DNA of 64,000 bases from Actinomycetota bacterium (GTDB lineage: Bacteria; Actinomycetota; UBA4738; HRBIN12), in NCBI GenBank assembly GCA_035640355.1, contig DASQWI010000016.1, forward strand, positions 1 to 64,000, given 5' to 3'. A program made the translations under genes and the position numbers. The notes beneath the pieces are model-generated. The model saw only the letters and a list, made by a program, of their open reading frames with translations. It did no database searches and was not told the origin of the DNA. Shown one piece after another: positions 23,586 to 32,342 of the stretch; positions within the stretch are counted from its first letter, which is position 1, and the number at the start of each line of letters is the position of its first letter.

Positions 23586-24743
23586 TCAACCGGTCGACGC
23601 TCTGAACAGCTCCCACTCGCCGGGTACGCCTTTGAGGCCGGTCGAGCCGACCGGTTCGAATCGCAGGTCCGTACCTGTGGCGAGCTCCCGAACCGTCCGC
23701 GTCACGACAATCTGATCGTCGGTCGCCTCGTCCAAAACGCGTGAGGCGATGTGCACGCCGATCCCAGCGACGTCGCCATCGAGGATCTCGATCTCACCCG
23801 TATGGATGGCGGCGCGTAAACGGAGTCCGAGCTCCGAGACCGTGTCCATGAGCGCGAAGGCGCATCGGAGGGCCCGCGTCGGCGCATCGAATGTGGCGAG
23901 GATGCCGTCGCCCGTCGTCTTGACGAGATTGCCATGGAACCGCTCGACCTCGTTCCTCGCCGCCTGGTCGTGTCGGTCGAGTATCTTGCGCCAGTCGCGG
24001 TCCCCCACGGCAGCCGCCCGGCGCGTCGAGTCGACGATGTCTGTGAACAGAACAGTGGCGAGCACACGATCCACGTTCTCGGCTGCGTCGAGCGATCGGA
24101 TCTGCTCCTTCGTCCACGCGAACGCGTCGACGTATGGGCTGGTGGGTTCGTCCCCGGCCGGTTCGTACGACAGCAGGACGATGCCCGACGCGAACGCGCG
24201 AGTTTCGCGGAGCCGCATATAGGTGATTGGCGCCTTGGAACGGAACAGGCGCTTGCCGCTACCCAGGAGAACCGGGTAGACCGCGATCCGGTACTCGTCG
24301 ATCAAGCCGTGGTCCGTCAACGTATCGACCAAGTCGGCACTGCCGGAGATCAGAATGTCCCCACCCGGCTGGTCCTTGAGCTTTCTGACTTCCTCTGCGA
24401 CGTCTCCGCTCAGGAGCGTCGAGTTCTCCCACGCGAGCTCCTTGAGACTATTCGAGACGACGTATTTCGGAAGGCTGTTGATCCTGTCGGCCAAGCCATA
24501 GTCACGAGGAGCCGACGGCCAGAACGCCGCCCAGATCTGATAGGTCACGCGCCCAAGCAGAATCGCGTCGACGGCGAAGACCTCCTCCACCTTGAACCGC
24601 TGCATGTCCTCGGTTGCGTGCTGGAGCGCCCAAGCGTTCTTGCCGTCGGGGTGCTGTTCCTGCCCCGGCGCCTCCATGACGCCGTCGAGCGTCATGAACT
24701 CGGATGCGATCAACTTCCGCGTCAGGAAGGTCTCCCGCTGCAC
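23586..24743 (-). CDS. RibD C-terminal/DHFR-like domain fused to class III nucleotidyl cyclase
   Basis: A 385-residue two-domain protein. Residues 8-195 match the RibD_C/dihydrofolate reductase-like fold: ASEFMTLDGVMEAPGQ, ILLGRVTYQIWAAFWP, GDILISGSADLVDTLTDHGL and EYRIAVYPVLLGSGKRLF. After a linker (FAWTKEQIRSLDAAENV) residues 229-383 form a cyclase with Asp235 in VLFTDIVDST, Asp279 in VKTTGDGILATFD, and IHTGEIEILDGDVAGIGVHI. A TGLKGVPGEWELF tail closes it. Cyclases with this catalytic type are usually fused to alpha/beta hydrolases or ATPases, so the reductase-like partner is unusual. GTG 24743 is chosen as the last start before the conserved domain; the frame stays open to 24911. Confidence 0.82.
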   Translation of the reverse strand: MQRETFLTRKLIASEFMTLDGVMEAPGQEQHPDGKNAWALQHATEDMQRFKVEEVFAVDAILLGRVTYQIWAAFWPSAPRDYGLADRINSLPKYVVSNSLKELAWENSTLLSGDVAEEVRKLKDQPGGDILISGSADLVDTLTDHGLIDEYRIAVYPVLLGSGKRLFRSKAPITYMRLRETRAFASGIVLLSYEPAGDEPTSPYVDAFAWTKEQIRSLDAAENVDRVLATVLFTDIVDSTRRAAAVGDRDWRKILDRHDQAARNEVERFHGNLVKTTGDGILATFDAPTRALRCAFALMDTVSELGLRLRAAIHTGEIEILDGDVAGIGVHIASRVLDEATDDQIVVTRTVRELATGTDLRFEPVGSTGLKGVPGEWELFRASTG

Positions 24744-24902
24744 GAGTGACGTTTCCCGTCCACTGCTGGACGAGCGTGGCCTCGCCTGAGGTACGACGCA
24801 CGGAACGTTATCCGCGGATCGTGAGGCTTGACCAGGGCAGGCACGATGGGCGGCGGCGGAAGTCAGGGCGGATAGCAGCATGGCGGTCGTAGCATCCCGC
24901 GC

Positions 24903-25226
24903 ATGGATCAACCCGCGCTGCAGTTCGTAATGGAGACTGTGGTGGATGCCGTGAACTTTGACGGCGACGTGACTGCCCTAGCCTCGCGAGCGCAGGAAGG
25001 TGATCAGGGCGTAATCTCGGAGCTCACTCGCGCCCATGCGGCGGTGGCCGTGCTCACTGGAATCTGCTTGCGGCCCTCTTGGCTTTCGCAGGAAGACGCG
25101 GCTCAAGAGGCCATACTCGTTCTAACGGGCATCGTCGAACGCGGCTCAGAGCGAATTGCGGCGGAGCTACCCGGCGCGATCGAGGCAAGATTCGATGCGC
25201 TCGAGAAGCGGTGCGGCGGTCATTGA
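24903..25226 (+). CDS. Hypothetical protein with weak resemblance to sigma factor region 2
   Basis: A 107-residue acidic helical protein. ELTRAHAAVAVLTGICLRPS followed by QEDAAQEAILVLTGIV recalls the D-x-x-Q-E helix of sigma-70 region 2.1-2.2, but region 4 and the -10 recognition aromatic residues are missing. It may be a truncated sigma-like protein or an unrelated helical protein. It is transcribed divergently from the RibD/cyclase fusion. ATG 24903 has no clear ribosome binding site. Confidence 0.5.
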   Translation: MDQPALQFVMETVVDAVNFDGDVTALASRAQEGDQGVISELTRAHAAVAVLTGICLRPSWLSQEDAAQEAILVLTGIVERGSERIAAELPGAIEARFDALEKRCGGH

Positions 25227-25379
25227 CCTTCGAAGCGGGCTCGCCAGGCGTACGCGTTGGGTGGCTCATACGGTTGCCGATGCACACGACGCGTCCCTGC
25301 ACACTCGTCACGAAGTACGATCCAGGAACCGCCTGAGGAACATGCGACTAAGCCGGGCTCCACTAGAAGGGGTATCGCG

Positions 25380-25766
25380 ATGCGCATCAATCGTCAGGTC
25401 GTCGTGTTCGACGCGTCAGACCTCGCGGCAGAGAGCACCTTCTGGGCCGGGGTGCTCGACGGCACCGTTGATGCCGAGGATGACTGGCACATGGTGATGG
25501 TCGACGGTGAACCGCGGGTCGGGGTTCAGCTGGCGCCAAACCACATCCCGCCCGACTGGCCGGAGGGCACACCCGAGCAACAGATCCACCTCGACCTGTG
25601 GGTCGACGACTTCGCGGAAGCCCACGATCATGTCGTCTCGCTGGGTGCAAAGGTGCTCAAGCCGGCTGCTGAGGACGCAGACTCGCCCGATAACTTCCAG
25701 GTATACGCGGATCCTGCCGGGCATCCGTTCTGCCTTTGTTGGATTCAACGACGCGAGCAGACGTAG
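25380..25766 (+). CDS. VOC family (glyoxalase/dioxygenase-like) protein
   Basis: A 128-residue VOC protein made of two beta-alpha-beta-beta-beta modules: VVVFDASDLAAESTFWAGVL and HLDLWVDDFAEAHDHVVSLG. The end NFQVYADPAGHPFCLCW is the usual VOC tail. GAAGGGG lies upstream of ATG 25380. Members range from antibiotic-binding to dioxygenase proteins; metal ligands cannot be assigned with confidence, so the function stays open. Confidence 0.85.
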   Translation: MRINRQVVVFDASDLAAESTFWAGVLDGTVDAEDDWHMVMVDGEPRVGVQLAPNHIPPDWPEGTPEQQIHLDLWVDDFAEAHDHVVSLGAKVLKPAAEDADSPDNFQVYADPAGHPFCLCWIQRREQT

Positions 25767-25785
25767 CCAGGCCGGGCCTCGGTCG

Positions 25786-26724
25786 CTACCAGCCGATCTC
25801 GAATGCCCATGTGCCGGTGCCGATCGCGGGGTTCACCGGCACCGTGAGGACGACTCCGCCCACCGGCGCAACGATCTCCTCAACGAGGCCGCCGTACGGG
25901 TCGACGACTCGTCCCAGAACGTGACCGGCCTCAACTCTCTCGCCGAGCGTCGTCGCGTCCTCGAGAATCCCACCTCGCGCGGGCGCGACGATCCGAAATC
26001 CGCGTAACTCCTCCTGGCCGGACGTTGGGGCAACGTCTCCGGGAAGAGAACCGAGTGCGCGCAGGACGTACTCGACCCCCGAAGCCGCTCGCCGAACGGT
26101 TTCCGGCGAAGGTGGGAGTCCTCCGCCCGCCTCGATCAGGATCGACGGCAACCCGGCGCGCGACAGGCGAACGAACAGCGCGTCGTCGAGCAGGCTCGCG
26201 TCGAGTCCTTCGCCCGATCCGATGCGGTGCACGTACACGAATGGAGAGCCGTACGCGCTCGCCATCTGCGCGGCCGTCTCGTCTCCGTCGACCCGAAGCG
26301 TCCAATCGACCGTGTCGGACGGGACGCCCGCGGAATGCAGATCGATGAACGAGCCACCGCGGGCGGACATGATCTCGAAGAACCGCTCGTCCATCTCCCG
26401 CTCGAGATAGGTCGGGGCGAGCGGGTGCTCGCGGCTCAGCACGCCGAACCCGGGCACGTTCCCGATCGGCAACACGATGAGGCAGCCGTTGATCATCTCG
26501 GGCGAGAGTCGACGTTGGAGATCCATGGCGAGCAGCGTCGCATGCACCTCGTCGCCGTCGCGGGCGGCCATCATCCACACGACCGGGTCGCGCTCACGCC
26601 CACGGAGCACCGTGAACGGCACGTCGATCGAGTGACCACCCGGCAGCTCGCCGAGCAGGATCGTGCCCGTCGCGCGGAGTGGCCTATCGCCGGCGATAGC
26701 TGCGTCGAGCTGCTCGATGCTCAT
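25786..26724 (-). CDS. Succinylglutamate desuccinylase/aspartoacylase-family protein
   Basis: A 312-residue protein of the AstE/AspA zinc-carboxypeptidase-like family. The motif normally written HGDE is RDGDE here (Asp56 replaces the His; Glu59 is kept). The second zinc His is kept in FIDLHSAG (His130), and IEAGGGL is present. The C-terminal beta domain (RGGILEDATTLGERVEAGHV, VAPVGGVVL) resembles a biotinyl/hybrid motif found in this family. Loss of one zinc ligand may alter metal binding. Its ATG overlaps the stop of the upstream MerR-like cyclase (ATGA), so it is translationally coupled to a signalling enzyme. Confidence 0.82.
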   Translation of the reverse strand: MSIEQLDAAIAGDRPLRATGTILLGELPGGHSIDVPFTVLRGRERDPVVWMMAARDGDEVHATLLAMDLQRRLSPEMINGCLIVLPIGNVPGFGVLSREHPLAPTYLEREMDERFFEIMSARGGSFIDLHSAGVPSDTVDWTLRVDGDETAAQMASAYGSPFVYVHRIGSGEGLDASLLDDALFVRLSRAGLPSILIEAGGGLPPSPETVRRAASGVEYVLRALGSLPGDVAPTSGQEELRGFRIVAPARGGILEDATTLGERVEAGHVLGRVVDPYGGLVEEIVAPVGGVVLTVPVNPAIGTGTWAFEIGW

Positions 26725-27935
26725 CGAATGACCCGATAGAGAGCGACCGGACCCGGAACGCCTTTCAGGTCTGCGTCATCGATCCGTTCGAACGCGAATG
26801 ACGCGTGGCCGGCTGACTCGGCGACGACATCGCTCACAAGGACTTCGCCTGGGGCAGCGGCATCCGCGATCCGCGAAGCCAGGTTGACGGTCTGCCCGAA
26901 GACGTCGAGATCGCGTTCGATGACAGGCCCGGCGTGGACGCCGGCGTGTGACGAGAGCACTCCTTCGCCGTTCATGGTTCCGACGAGATCGAGCGCCGCT
27001 TCGACGCCGGTGGTCGGATGAGGCAGTTGCAACATCGCGCCGTCACCGAGGAGCTTCACGAGTCGCCCGCCGTGACGCGTGGCGGTGGCGTCAGCGAGCC
27101 GCTGGAGGGACGTCGCCGCGACGACCGCCGACTCGTCGCCGCGCTCGCGCGTAAAGCGCGTGAAGCTCGAAAGGTCCACGAATACGATCGCCGGCGGGCT
27201 CGGCGGCGCAGGTATCGGCGCCAACCCCTTGGTGGCAAGGAACCGCTCGAACCCCTCGACGATCCCGTTCACGCTCCGGTGCTCGAGGTACCGAGCGCTC
27301 AGCCACGTGAACATCTCCGGCGCGAGGTTCGTTGCCTTCGTGAGTCCGACGCGGACGTCGTCGGGAAACTCCTCCAGCTCACCGCGGAACAATCTTTCGC
27401 GCGCCGGCTTCGCGAGCTGCTCGTCCCAAAGATCCACCCAGCCGAGCAGCACGGCACGAACCCCTTGTGCCATCAACCTTGCCGCCCGGAGCAAGGCGTC
27501 CTCGTCCGGCGTCATTGACCATGCATCAAGGAAGCGTTCGAACAGCTCCTCCTCGTTTTCGTGGATCGGCGCTCCGGGATCGGGCTTGGGAAGGCCGAGC
27601 ACCTCGTAGACCGCGGGAAGCAGCTCGGCCCTCGGACCCGCGCTCGCCTGGAACTCCGCGAACGTCCGCCCGGATCTGGGCCCGGGCTCGTATGGAAGGT
27701 ACTCATCCGTGCGCTGGAACTTGAGGAATCCTTCGTTCGCGGCGCGCTCGATCGACTCGGCCGGCACGCCGGACCCGAGCAGAGCCGACACCATCTTGAC
27801 CACGAGCACCGCGCCGAACGTGAACCGGCCGCGCTCGTCCGGGGTGATCAGCCGAAGCCCGGCCAACCAATGGATGCGCTCCTCCGGACATGCCGCTTCG
27901 TCGGCAAGCTCGGCGGCGGAGTAGGCCCTCGGCAC
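26721..27935 (-). CDS. Class III nucleotidyl cyclase with MerR-like N-terminal domain
   Basis: A 404-residue protein. Residues 1-66 (SAAELADEAACPEERIHWLA, VPAESIERAANEG) resemble a MerR-type winged helix. Residues 90-235 form a helical regulatory region (RFLDAWSMTPDEDALLRAAR, ARYLEHRSVNGIVEGFERFL). Residues 245-402 are the cyclase, with Asp254 in IVFVDLSSFTRFT, Asp298 in LVKLLGDGAMLQL, and VFGQTVNLASRI supplying the Asn/Arg pair. The layout recalls mycobacterial cyclases with N-terminal autoregulatory domains. GTG 27935 is the start. It is the first gene of a coupled pair with the AstE-like gene and is divergent from the LigD-type ligase. Confidence 0.87.
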   Translation of the reverse strand: MPRAYSAAELADEAACPEERIHWLAGLRLITPDERGRFTFGAVLVVKMVSALLGSGVPAESIERAANEGFLKFQRTDEYLPYEPGPRSGRTFAEFQASAGPRAELLPAVYEVLGLPKPDPGAPIHENEEELFERFLDAWSMTPDEDALLRAARLMAQGVRAVLLGWVDLWDEQLAKPARERLFRGELEEFPDDVRVGLTKATNLAPEMFTWLSARYLEHRSVNGIVEGFERFLATKGLAPIPAPPSPPAIVFVDLSSFTRFTRERGDESAVVAATSLQRLADATATRHGGRLVKLLGDGAMLQLPHPTTGVEAALDLVGTMNGEGVLSSHAGVHAGPVIERDLDVFGQTVNLASRIADAAAPGEVLVSDVVAESAGHASFAFERIDDADLKGVPGPVALYRVIR

Positions 27936-28002
27936 GAGCGCATCGTAAAGGCAAGCTCACGGGCAACCTGTTCCTAGCTCCGTCGGATACGTTCAGACCG
28001 AG

Positions 28003-29007
28003 ATGCACCCGGCACTCGCGCAACTCGATGCATCTGATCGGCGCCTACTCCGTCGAGCGGCCATGCCGAGCTTCACGCCGCTGATGCTCGCCACCCTGGC
28101 CAAGCAGGCGTTCTCCAGTCCCGCGTGGGTGTTCGAACCCAAGCTCGACGGTCAGCGCTCGCTCCTGTGGAGGCGGCGGTCGACGGTTCGGCTGATCACG
28201 AGGAACGAGAAGGACCGGACGTCGCACTACCCCGATCTGATGGGCGCGATCCTGCGGCACAACGGCGCGCCGCTCATCGCGGACGGCGAGATCGTGGCCT
28301 TCGAAGGAGAAGTCACATCGTTCACGCGCTTGCAAGAGCGCATGCAGAACTCGAGACCGAGCGCGGCGCTCGTGGCGGCCGTGCCCGTGTACTTCTACCT
28401 GTTCGACCTGATCTGGTTCGATGGATACGACCTATCGGCGCTGCCCCTCGTCGCACGGAAATCGGTCCTGCACGAGGTGATCACTTTCGAGGACCCGATC
28501 CGCTACTCGCAGCACCTCGACGAGGACGGAGAGGTCGCGTTCCGCGCAGCCTGCGCGAAGGGATGGGAGGGCCTCATCGCCAAGCGCGCCGCGTCGCCCT
28601 ACACGCATGCGCGCTCCAACGACTGGTTGAAGTTCAAGTGCGTGAACGAGCAGGAGTTCGTCGTCGTCGGCTGGACCGAGCCCCACGGATCGCGCTCCGG
28701 ACTCGGCGCGCTGCTGGTCGGCTACTTCGAGGACGGCCAGCTACGGTTCGGCGGGAAGGTGGGGACCGGTTTCGGCGAGCGCGAGCTCGCCATGCTCACG
28801 AAGCGTCTTGCCCCGCTCGAACAGGCGACTCCGTCGGTCGCCGAAACGAAAGGACTGACCTTGAAGGGCGTGCACTGGGTCAAGCCAAAGCTGGTCGCCC
28901 AGGTCGGCTTTAGCGAGTGGACCCCCGACGGCAAGCTGCGACATCCGCGCTATCTCGGTCTCCGAGACGACAAGCGGCCGGATCAGGTCGTCCGCGAGCG
29001 AGCGTGA
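28003..29007 (+). CDS. ATP-dependent DNA ligase, LigD ligase-domain type
   Basis: A 334-residue ligase. The adenylation lysine is Lys47 in VFEPKLDGQRSL. Other nucleotidyltransferase motifs are LIADGEIVAFEG, YLFDLIWFDGYDL, KGWEGLIAKRA and NDWLKFKC. The C-terminal OB fold contains VVGWTEPHGSRSGLGALLVG and PKLVAQVGFSEWT. This equals the ligase module of LigD without the polymerase and nuclease modules. The adjacent gene encodes the polymerase module, 7 bp later. Together they could serve non-homologous end joining, but no Ku gene is visible here. ATG 28003 is the first start; MPSFTPLML at 28063 is possible. Confidence 0.92.
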   Translation: MHPALAQLDASDRRLLRRAAMPSFTPLMLATLAKQAFSSPAWVFEPKLDGQRSLLWRRRSTVRLITRNEKDRTSHYPDLMGAILRHNGAPLIADGEIVAFEGEVTSFTRLQERMQNSRPSAALVAAVPVYFYLFDLIWFDGYDLSALPLVARKSVLHEVITFEDPIRYSQHLDEDGEVAFRAACAKGWEGLIAKRAASPYTHARSNDWLKFKCVNEQEFVVVGWTEPHGSRSGLGALLVGYFEDGQLRFGGKVGTGFGERELAMLTKRLAPLEQATPSVAETKGLTLKGVHWVKPKLVAQVGFSEWTPDGKLRHPRYLGLRDDKRPDQVVRERA

Positions 29008-29014
29008 TGGCCGC

Positions 29015-29893
29015 ATGACTCGAAAGGTGGAGATCACTCGACCCGACAAACTGCTCTGGCCCACGCTCGACATCACCAAGCAGGCGTTCGTCGACTATCT
29101 CGACGCCGTGGCCGAGCACATGCTCCCGTGGCTACGAGAGCGACCCCTCACGGTGATCCGAGCGCCGGACGGCGTCGACGGACAGCGCCACTTCCAGAAG
29201 CAGACGCCGGCCTATGCACCGTCGTGGATCAAAACCGTCACCATCCCGGCACCCAGCGCCAAGCGCGACGTCGCCTACACCGTGTGCAACGACGCGGCCA
29301 CGCTGGCGTGGCTGGGCAACCAGGCCGCGCTGGAATTCCATCCGGCGCCGGTCCGGCGAGACCGGCTGGAGCGACCCGACCTGTTCGTCGTCGACATCGA
29401 TCCGCCCGACGACGCGTTCGACGCCGCCGTGGAGGTAGCGTTCTTGGTCCTCGAGGTCCTCGGCGACTTCAGCCTGACCGCCCTGGTGAAGACGACCGGC
29501 GGCAAGGGACTTCACGTCGTCGTCCCCGTCGTGCGGCACACGTCGCCCGAGCAGCTCCGGCACGCTGCCACCGGGCTCACCACGATCGTCGCCGGACGGC
29601 GACCCGACCTGGTGACCTCCGAGTTCCGCAAGGTGAATCGCAAGGGACGCGTCATGCTCGATCCATCTCGCAACGGCCCCGGTGCGACGATCGTGGCTCC
29701 CTATTCGCCGCGCGCGCGGGCCGAGGCGACCGTATCGTTCCCCGTCCTCCCCGAGGAGCTGCGGTCGATCACGCCCGATCGCTACACCATCACGACGGTG
29801 CCACGACGATTGAACGGCGCGGCTGCGACGCGCTGGACCGAAGCGGCGAGCGAACGCCATCAACGGTTGCCCTCCTCGCTCCTCCAAGACTGA
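29015..29893 (+). CDS. LigD-type polymerase/primase domain protein
   Basis: A 292-residue AEP-superfamily polymerase as found at one end of LigD. The N-terminus VEITRPDKLLWP is characteristic. Catalytic Asp127 and Asp129 are in LFVVDIDPPDD, and KTTGGKGLHVVVPV holds the conserved His. A third Asp is near VMLDPSRN, and TIVAPYSPRARAEATVSFPV follows. The family fills gaps and adds nucleotides during end joining. The gene starts 7 bp after the ligase gene, so both come from one mRNA and should act on the same ends. Confidence 0.93.
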   Translation: MTRKVEITRPDKLLWPTLDITKQAFVDYLDAVAEHMLPWLRERPLTVIRAPDGVDGQRHFQKQTPAYAPSWIKTVTIPAPSAKRDVAYTVCNDAATLAWLGNQAALEFHPAPVRRDRLERPDLFVVDIDPPDDAFDAAVEVAFLVLEVLGDFSLTALVKTTGGKGLHVVVPVVRHTSPEQLRHAATGLTTIVAGRRPDLVTSEFRKVNRKGRVMLDPSRNGPGATIVAPYSPRARAEATVSFPVLPEELRSITPDRYTITTVPRRLNGAAATRWTEAASERHQRLPSSLLQD

Positions 29894-29967
29894 CCGCCCG
29901 TCGCGGCGCGACGGCGCCCGGGCCGCGCGGGTAGGAACCCACTTGGATCGTGCGGGATAGTGATGGC

Positions 29968-31914
29968 ATGACCGACGAAGCTTCCTCCGCCCCGACGCTC
30001 TTCGACCTTCAGCCCGATCCCGACAAGAAGATCCAGGTCGGCCGCGTGCCGAGCCTCGTCCGTGAGGGCATCCGGATGCTGCTCGATGCGAGCCGCAGCG
30101 ACTTTCTGCTCTCCACGGCGCTTCAGCTCGTCGGTGGGGTGGGGATCGTCGCGCAACTCGTGATCGGACAGCAGGCCCTCCAGGCGCTGCTCGCCGCTGC
30201 ACGCCGGGACGCGTCGGTGATGTCGATCGTTCCGTGGGCCCTGGCGGTCGGGGCGGTCGCCACGGCGCTGTTCATCGCGTCCGCGATCCAGCGCGAGCGC
30301 CAAGAGCTCCTGGGCGAGGTCGTGGCGCGCTACGTCGAGGAACGACTCCTCGACGTGGCCACCAAGGTCGACCTGATCGTCTTCGACGATCCGGATTTCC
30401 ACAACCGCCTGGAGCGGGCAAGGAGTGCTCGCAATCAACCGATGAACCTGGTCTTCGGCGTGTCCGGCCTGGCGAGGGCGGCGATTGGTGTGATCGGCGT
30501 GACGATCGCGCTGATCGCGATCGAGCCGCTCTTGGTACCGATGATCGCCATCGTGTTCCTCCCGGCGTGGCTGGTCGCCTCGCGTCGGGGCGAGAGCTTC
30601 TTCCGGTTCTTCTGGCGGATCACGCCGCGCGACCGGGAGCGCAACCATCTGGCGAAGATCCTCACCGGACGCGACGCGGCGAAGGAGGTCCGCGCGTTCG
30701 GCCTCGCGCCCTACCTGCGATCCAGATACGAGCTCCTCTACGACGAGCGGATCCACGAGCTGCGACAGTTGGCCCGGCGGCACCTCCGCTTCTCGTTCTT
30801 GGCGAATCTCGCCATCGGTGCCATCGTCGTGCTCACCCTGCTGCTCGTCGCCTGGCTCACCCTCAGCGGGGGTGTGTCGCTGTCGCAGGCGGGGATCGCT
30901 CTGGCGGGCGTGGCGATCGTCGGCGCGAGGCTGACCGAGGCCGGGTACTCCGCGGGAACGCTGTCGGAGGCGTCGCTGTATCTCGACGACTACCGGACCT
31001 TCCTGGAGCTCATCCCCGCTGCCGAAGCGGCGCGACCGACGGGACGAGGGCCGGACGGGCTGCGGCGGATCGACGTCGAAGACGTCACGTTCACCTACCC
31101 CAGCGGTTCCACGCCGGCGTTAACGGACGTCTCCCTGTCGATCGACTCCGGGGAGGTCGTGGCGCTCGTCGGCGAGAACGGATCGGGAAAGACCACCCTG
31201 GCCAAGCTGATCGCCGGTCTGTACCGCCCTTCGCACGGCACGATCAGATGGGACGGCGTCGACACGGCGACGATCGATCCGGACGAGCTCCGCCGTCAGG
31301 TCGCCGTGATCTTCCAGGACTTCGGTCGATTCCACCTGACAGCACGGGAGAACGTGGGCCTGGGTCGGCCAGATGCGGTGCACGACCTGGAGGCGATCCG
31401 CGAAGCCGCCGAGCAGGCCGGCGCAGACGGTCGGCTGGCAACGCTTCCGAAGGGGTACGAAACGATCCTCGGTCCCGAGTTCATCGGTGGGACCGACCTC
31501 TCGGTCGGCGAATGGCAGCGCGTGGCACTGGCCCGGGCGCTGTTCCGCGACGCCCCGTTCGTCATCCTCGACGAGCCCACTGCCGCGCTCGATCCTCGCG
31601 CCGAGCATGAGCTCTTCCGCCGGATCCGTTCATTCCTCTCGGGCCGGACCGTTCTATTGATCTCGCATCGGTTCTCGTCGGTTCGGCCGGCCGACCGGAT
31701 CTACGTCCTCGAGGCGGGCAGGGTCGCCGAGAACGGCACGCACGAGGAGCTGATGCGCCACGACGGGCTCTACGCGGAGCTCTTCACCCTGCAGGCCGCC
31801 GCGTATCTCGGAGAAGGCGAACGAAAAGCGCTCGCGGATAACGGGCAGGTCCCGGGCGGTGACGGTCACGAGAGCCGAGATCTAGCGCGAGACGAGCCCT
31901 CCTCGCGTCCCTGA
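29968..31914 (+). CDS. ABC transporter, fused permease and ATP-binding protein
   Basis: A 648-residue half-transporter. The membrane part (residues 40-340) has about six helices. The ATPase part carries Walker A GENGSGKTT (about 402-410), Q-loop VIFQDFGRFHLT, signature LSVGEWQRVALARALF (about 510) and Walker B FVILDEPTAALD (about 530), then the His switch in LISHRFSS. The LSVGE.Q signature is of the LSGGQ type. The layout matches exporter-type ABC half-transporters that work as dimers. The substrate is unknown. ATG 29968 is preferred; GTG 29950 is in frame. Confidence 0.9.
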   Translation: MTDEASSAPTLFDLQPDPDKKIQVGRVPSLVREGIRMLLDASRSDFLLSTALQLVGGVGIVAQLVIGQQALQALLAAARRDASVMSIVPWALAVGAVATALFIASAIQRERQELLGEVVARYVEERLLDVATKVDLIVFDDPDFHNRLERARSARNQPMNLVFGVSGLARAAIGVIGVTIALIAIEPLLVPMIAIVFLPAWLVASRRGESFFRFFWRITPRDRERNHLAKILTGRDAAKEVRAFGLAPYLRSRYELLYDERIHELRQLARRHLRFSFLANLAIGAIVVLTLLLVAWLTLSGGVSLSQAGIALAGVAIVGARLTEAGYSAGTLSEASLYLDDYRTFLELIPAAEAARPTGRGPDGLRRIDVEDVTFTYPSGSTPALTDVSLSIDSGEVVALVGENGSGKTTLAKLIAGLYRPSHGTIRWDGVDTATIDPDELRRQVAVIFQDFGRFHLTARENVGLGRPDAVHDLEAIREAAEQAGADGRLATLPKGYETILGPEFIGGTDLSVGEWQRVALARALFRDAPFVILDEPTAALDPRAEHELFRRIRSFLSGRTVLLISHRFSSVRPADRIYVLEAGRVAENGTHEELMRHDGLYAELFTLQAAAYLGEGERKALADNGQVPGGDGHESRDLARDEPSSRP

Positions 31915-31944
31915 GCAACCTTAGGAACGGGCGATCGGCGCGCC

Positions 31945-32306
31945 ACGACGGAGGAAGACCAGTTCCGACGGGGGGCCTCGAGCGTGCTGGTCTCGGTTCC
32001 AATCTCACGAGCCATGACATGGAACGACTCGGCTTCTACGTCTGCGTCGCAGACCTCGAGGACGAGCTGATCCGCTCCCTCGGGACCGCCTTGGTGGAAG
32101 GGATCCTCTACTCATAGGGCGAGCGGGGATCGTTTTTGCACGTTCCAGAGGCAGCCCGCCTGGCGAGGACGCGCCATCGAGGATCAGCTTCGACGATTCA
32201 TCGGCACGTTCAGCGGCGGAAGATCCGCATCGCGCCATTGCTCGTCGAGGCTCTGGATCTACCCCGAGTTCCGCGACCGCTGGAGCGCCTGCTCGCCCAC
32301 CTGTGA
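31945..32306 (+). pseudogene. Remnant of a TOPRIM-domain (OLD-like) ATP-dependent endonuclease
   Basis: Only the C-terminal part of the gene remains, in several frames. It begins TEEDQFRRG, shifts to GLERAGLGSNLTSHDMERLG then FYVCVADLEDELIRSLGTAL, and meets a stop after VEGILYS. Later it reads FQRQPAWRGRAIEDQLRRFI, and after another shift RKIRIAPLLVEALDLPRVPR ending PLERLLAHL. This order matches the C-terminal end of TOPRIM nucleotidyl transferase/hydrolase proteins that pair with an AAA ATPase domain. The ATPase part is not upstream, where the ABC transporter ends. It is a truncated, decayed copy between two intact genes. Confidence 0.7.
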
Positions 32307-32342
32307 CCTCCGCTCGACCGAGAGTCATCTGCCGCCGCTCGT

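Noticed and set aside
24903-25226. Functional ECF sigma factor
   Set aside because: Only a region-2-like helix is visible; region 4 is missing, so it is listed as hypothetical.
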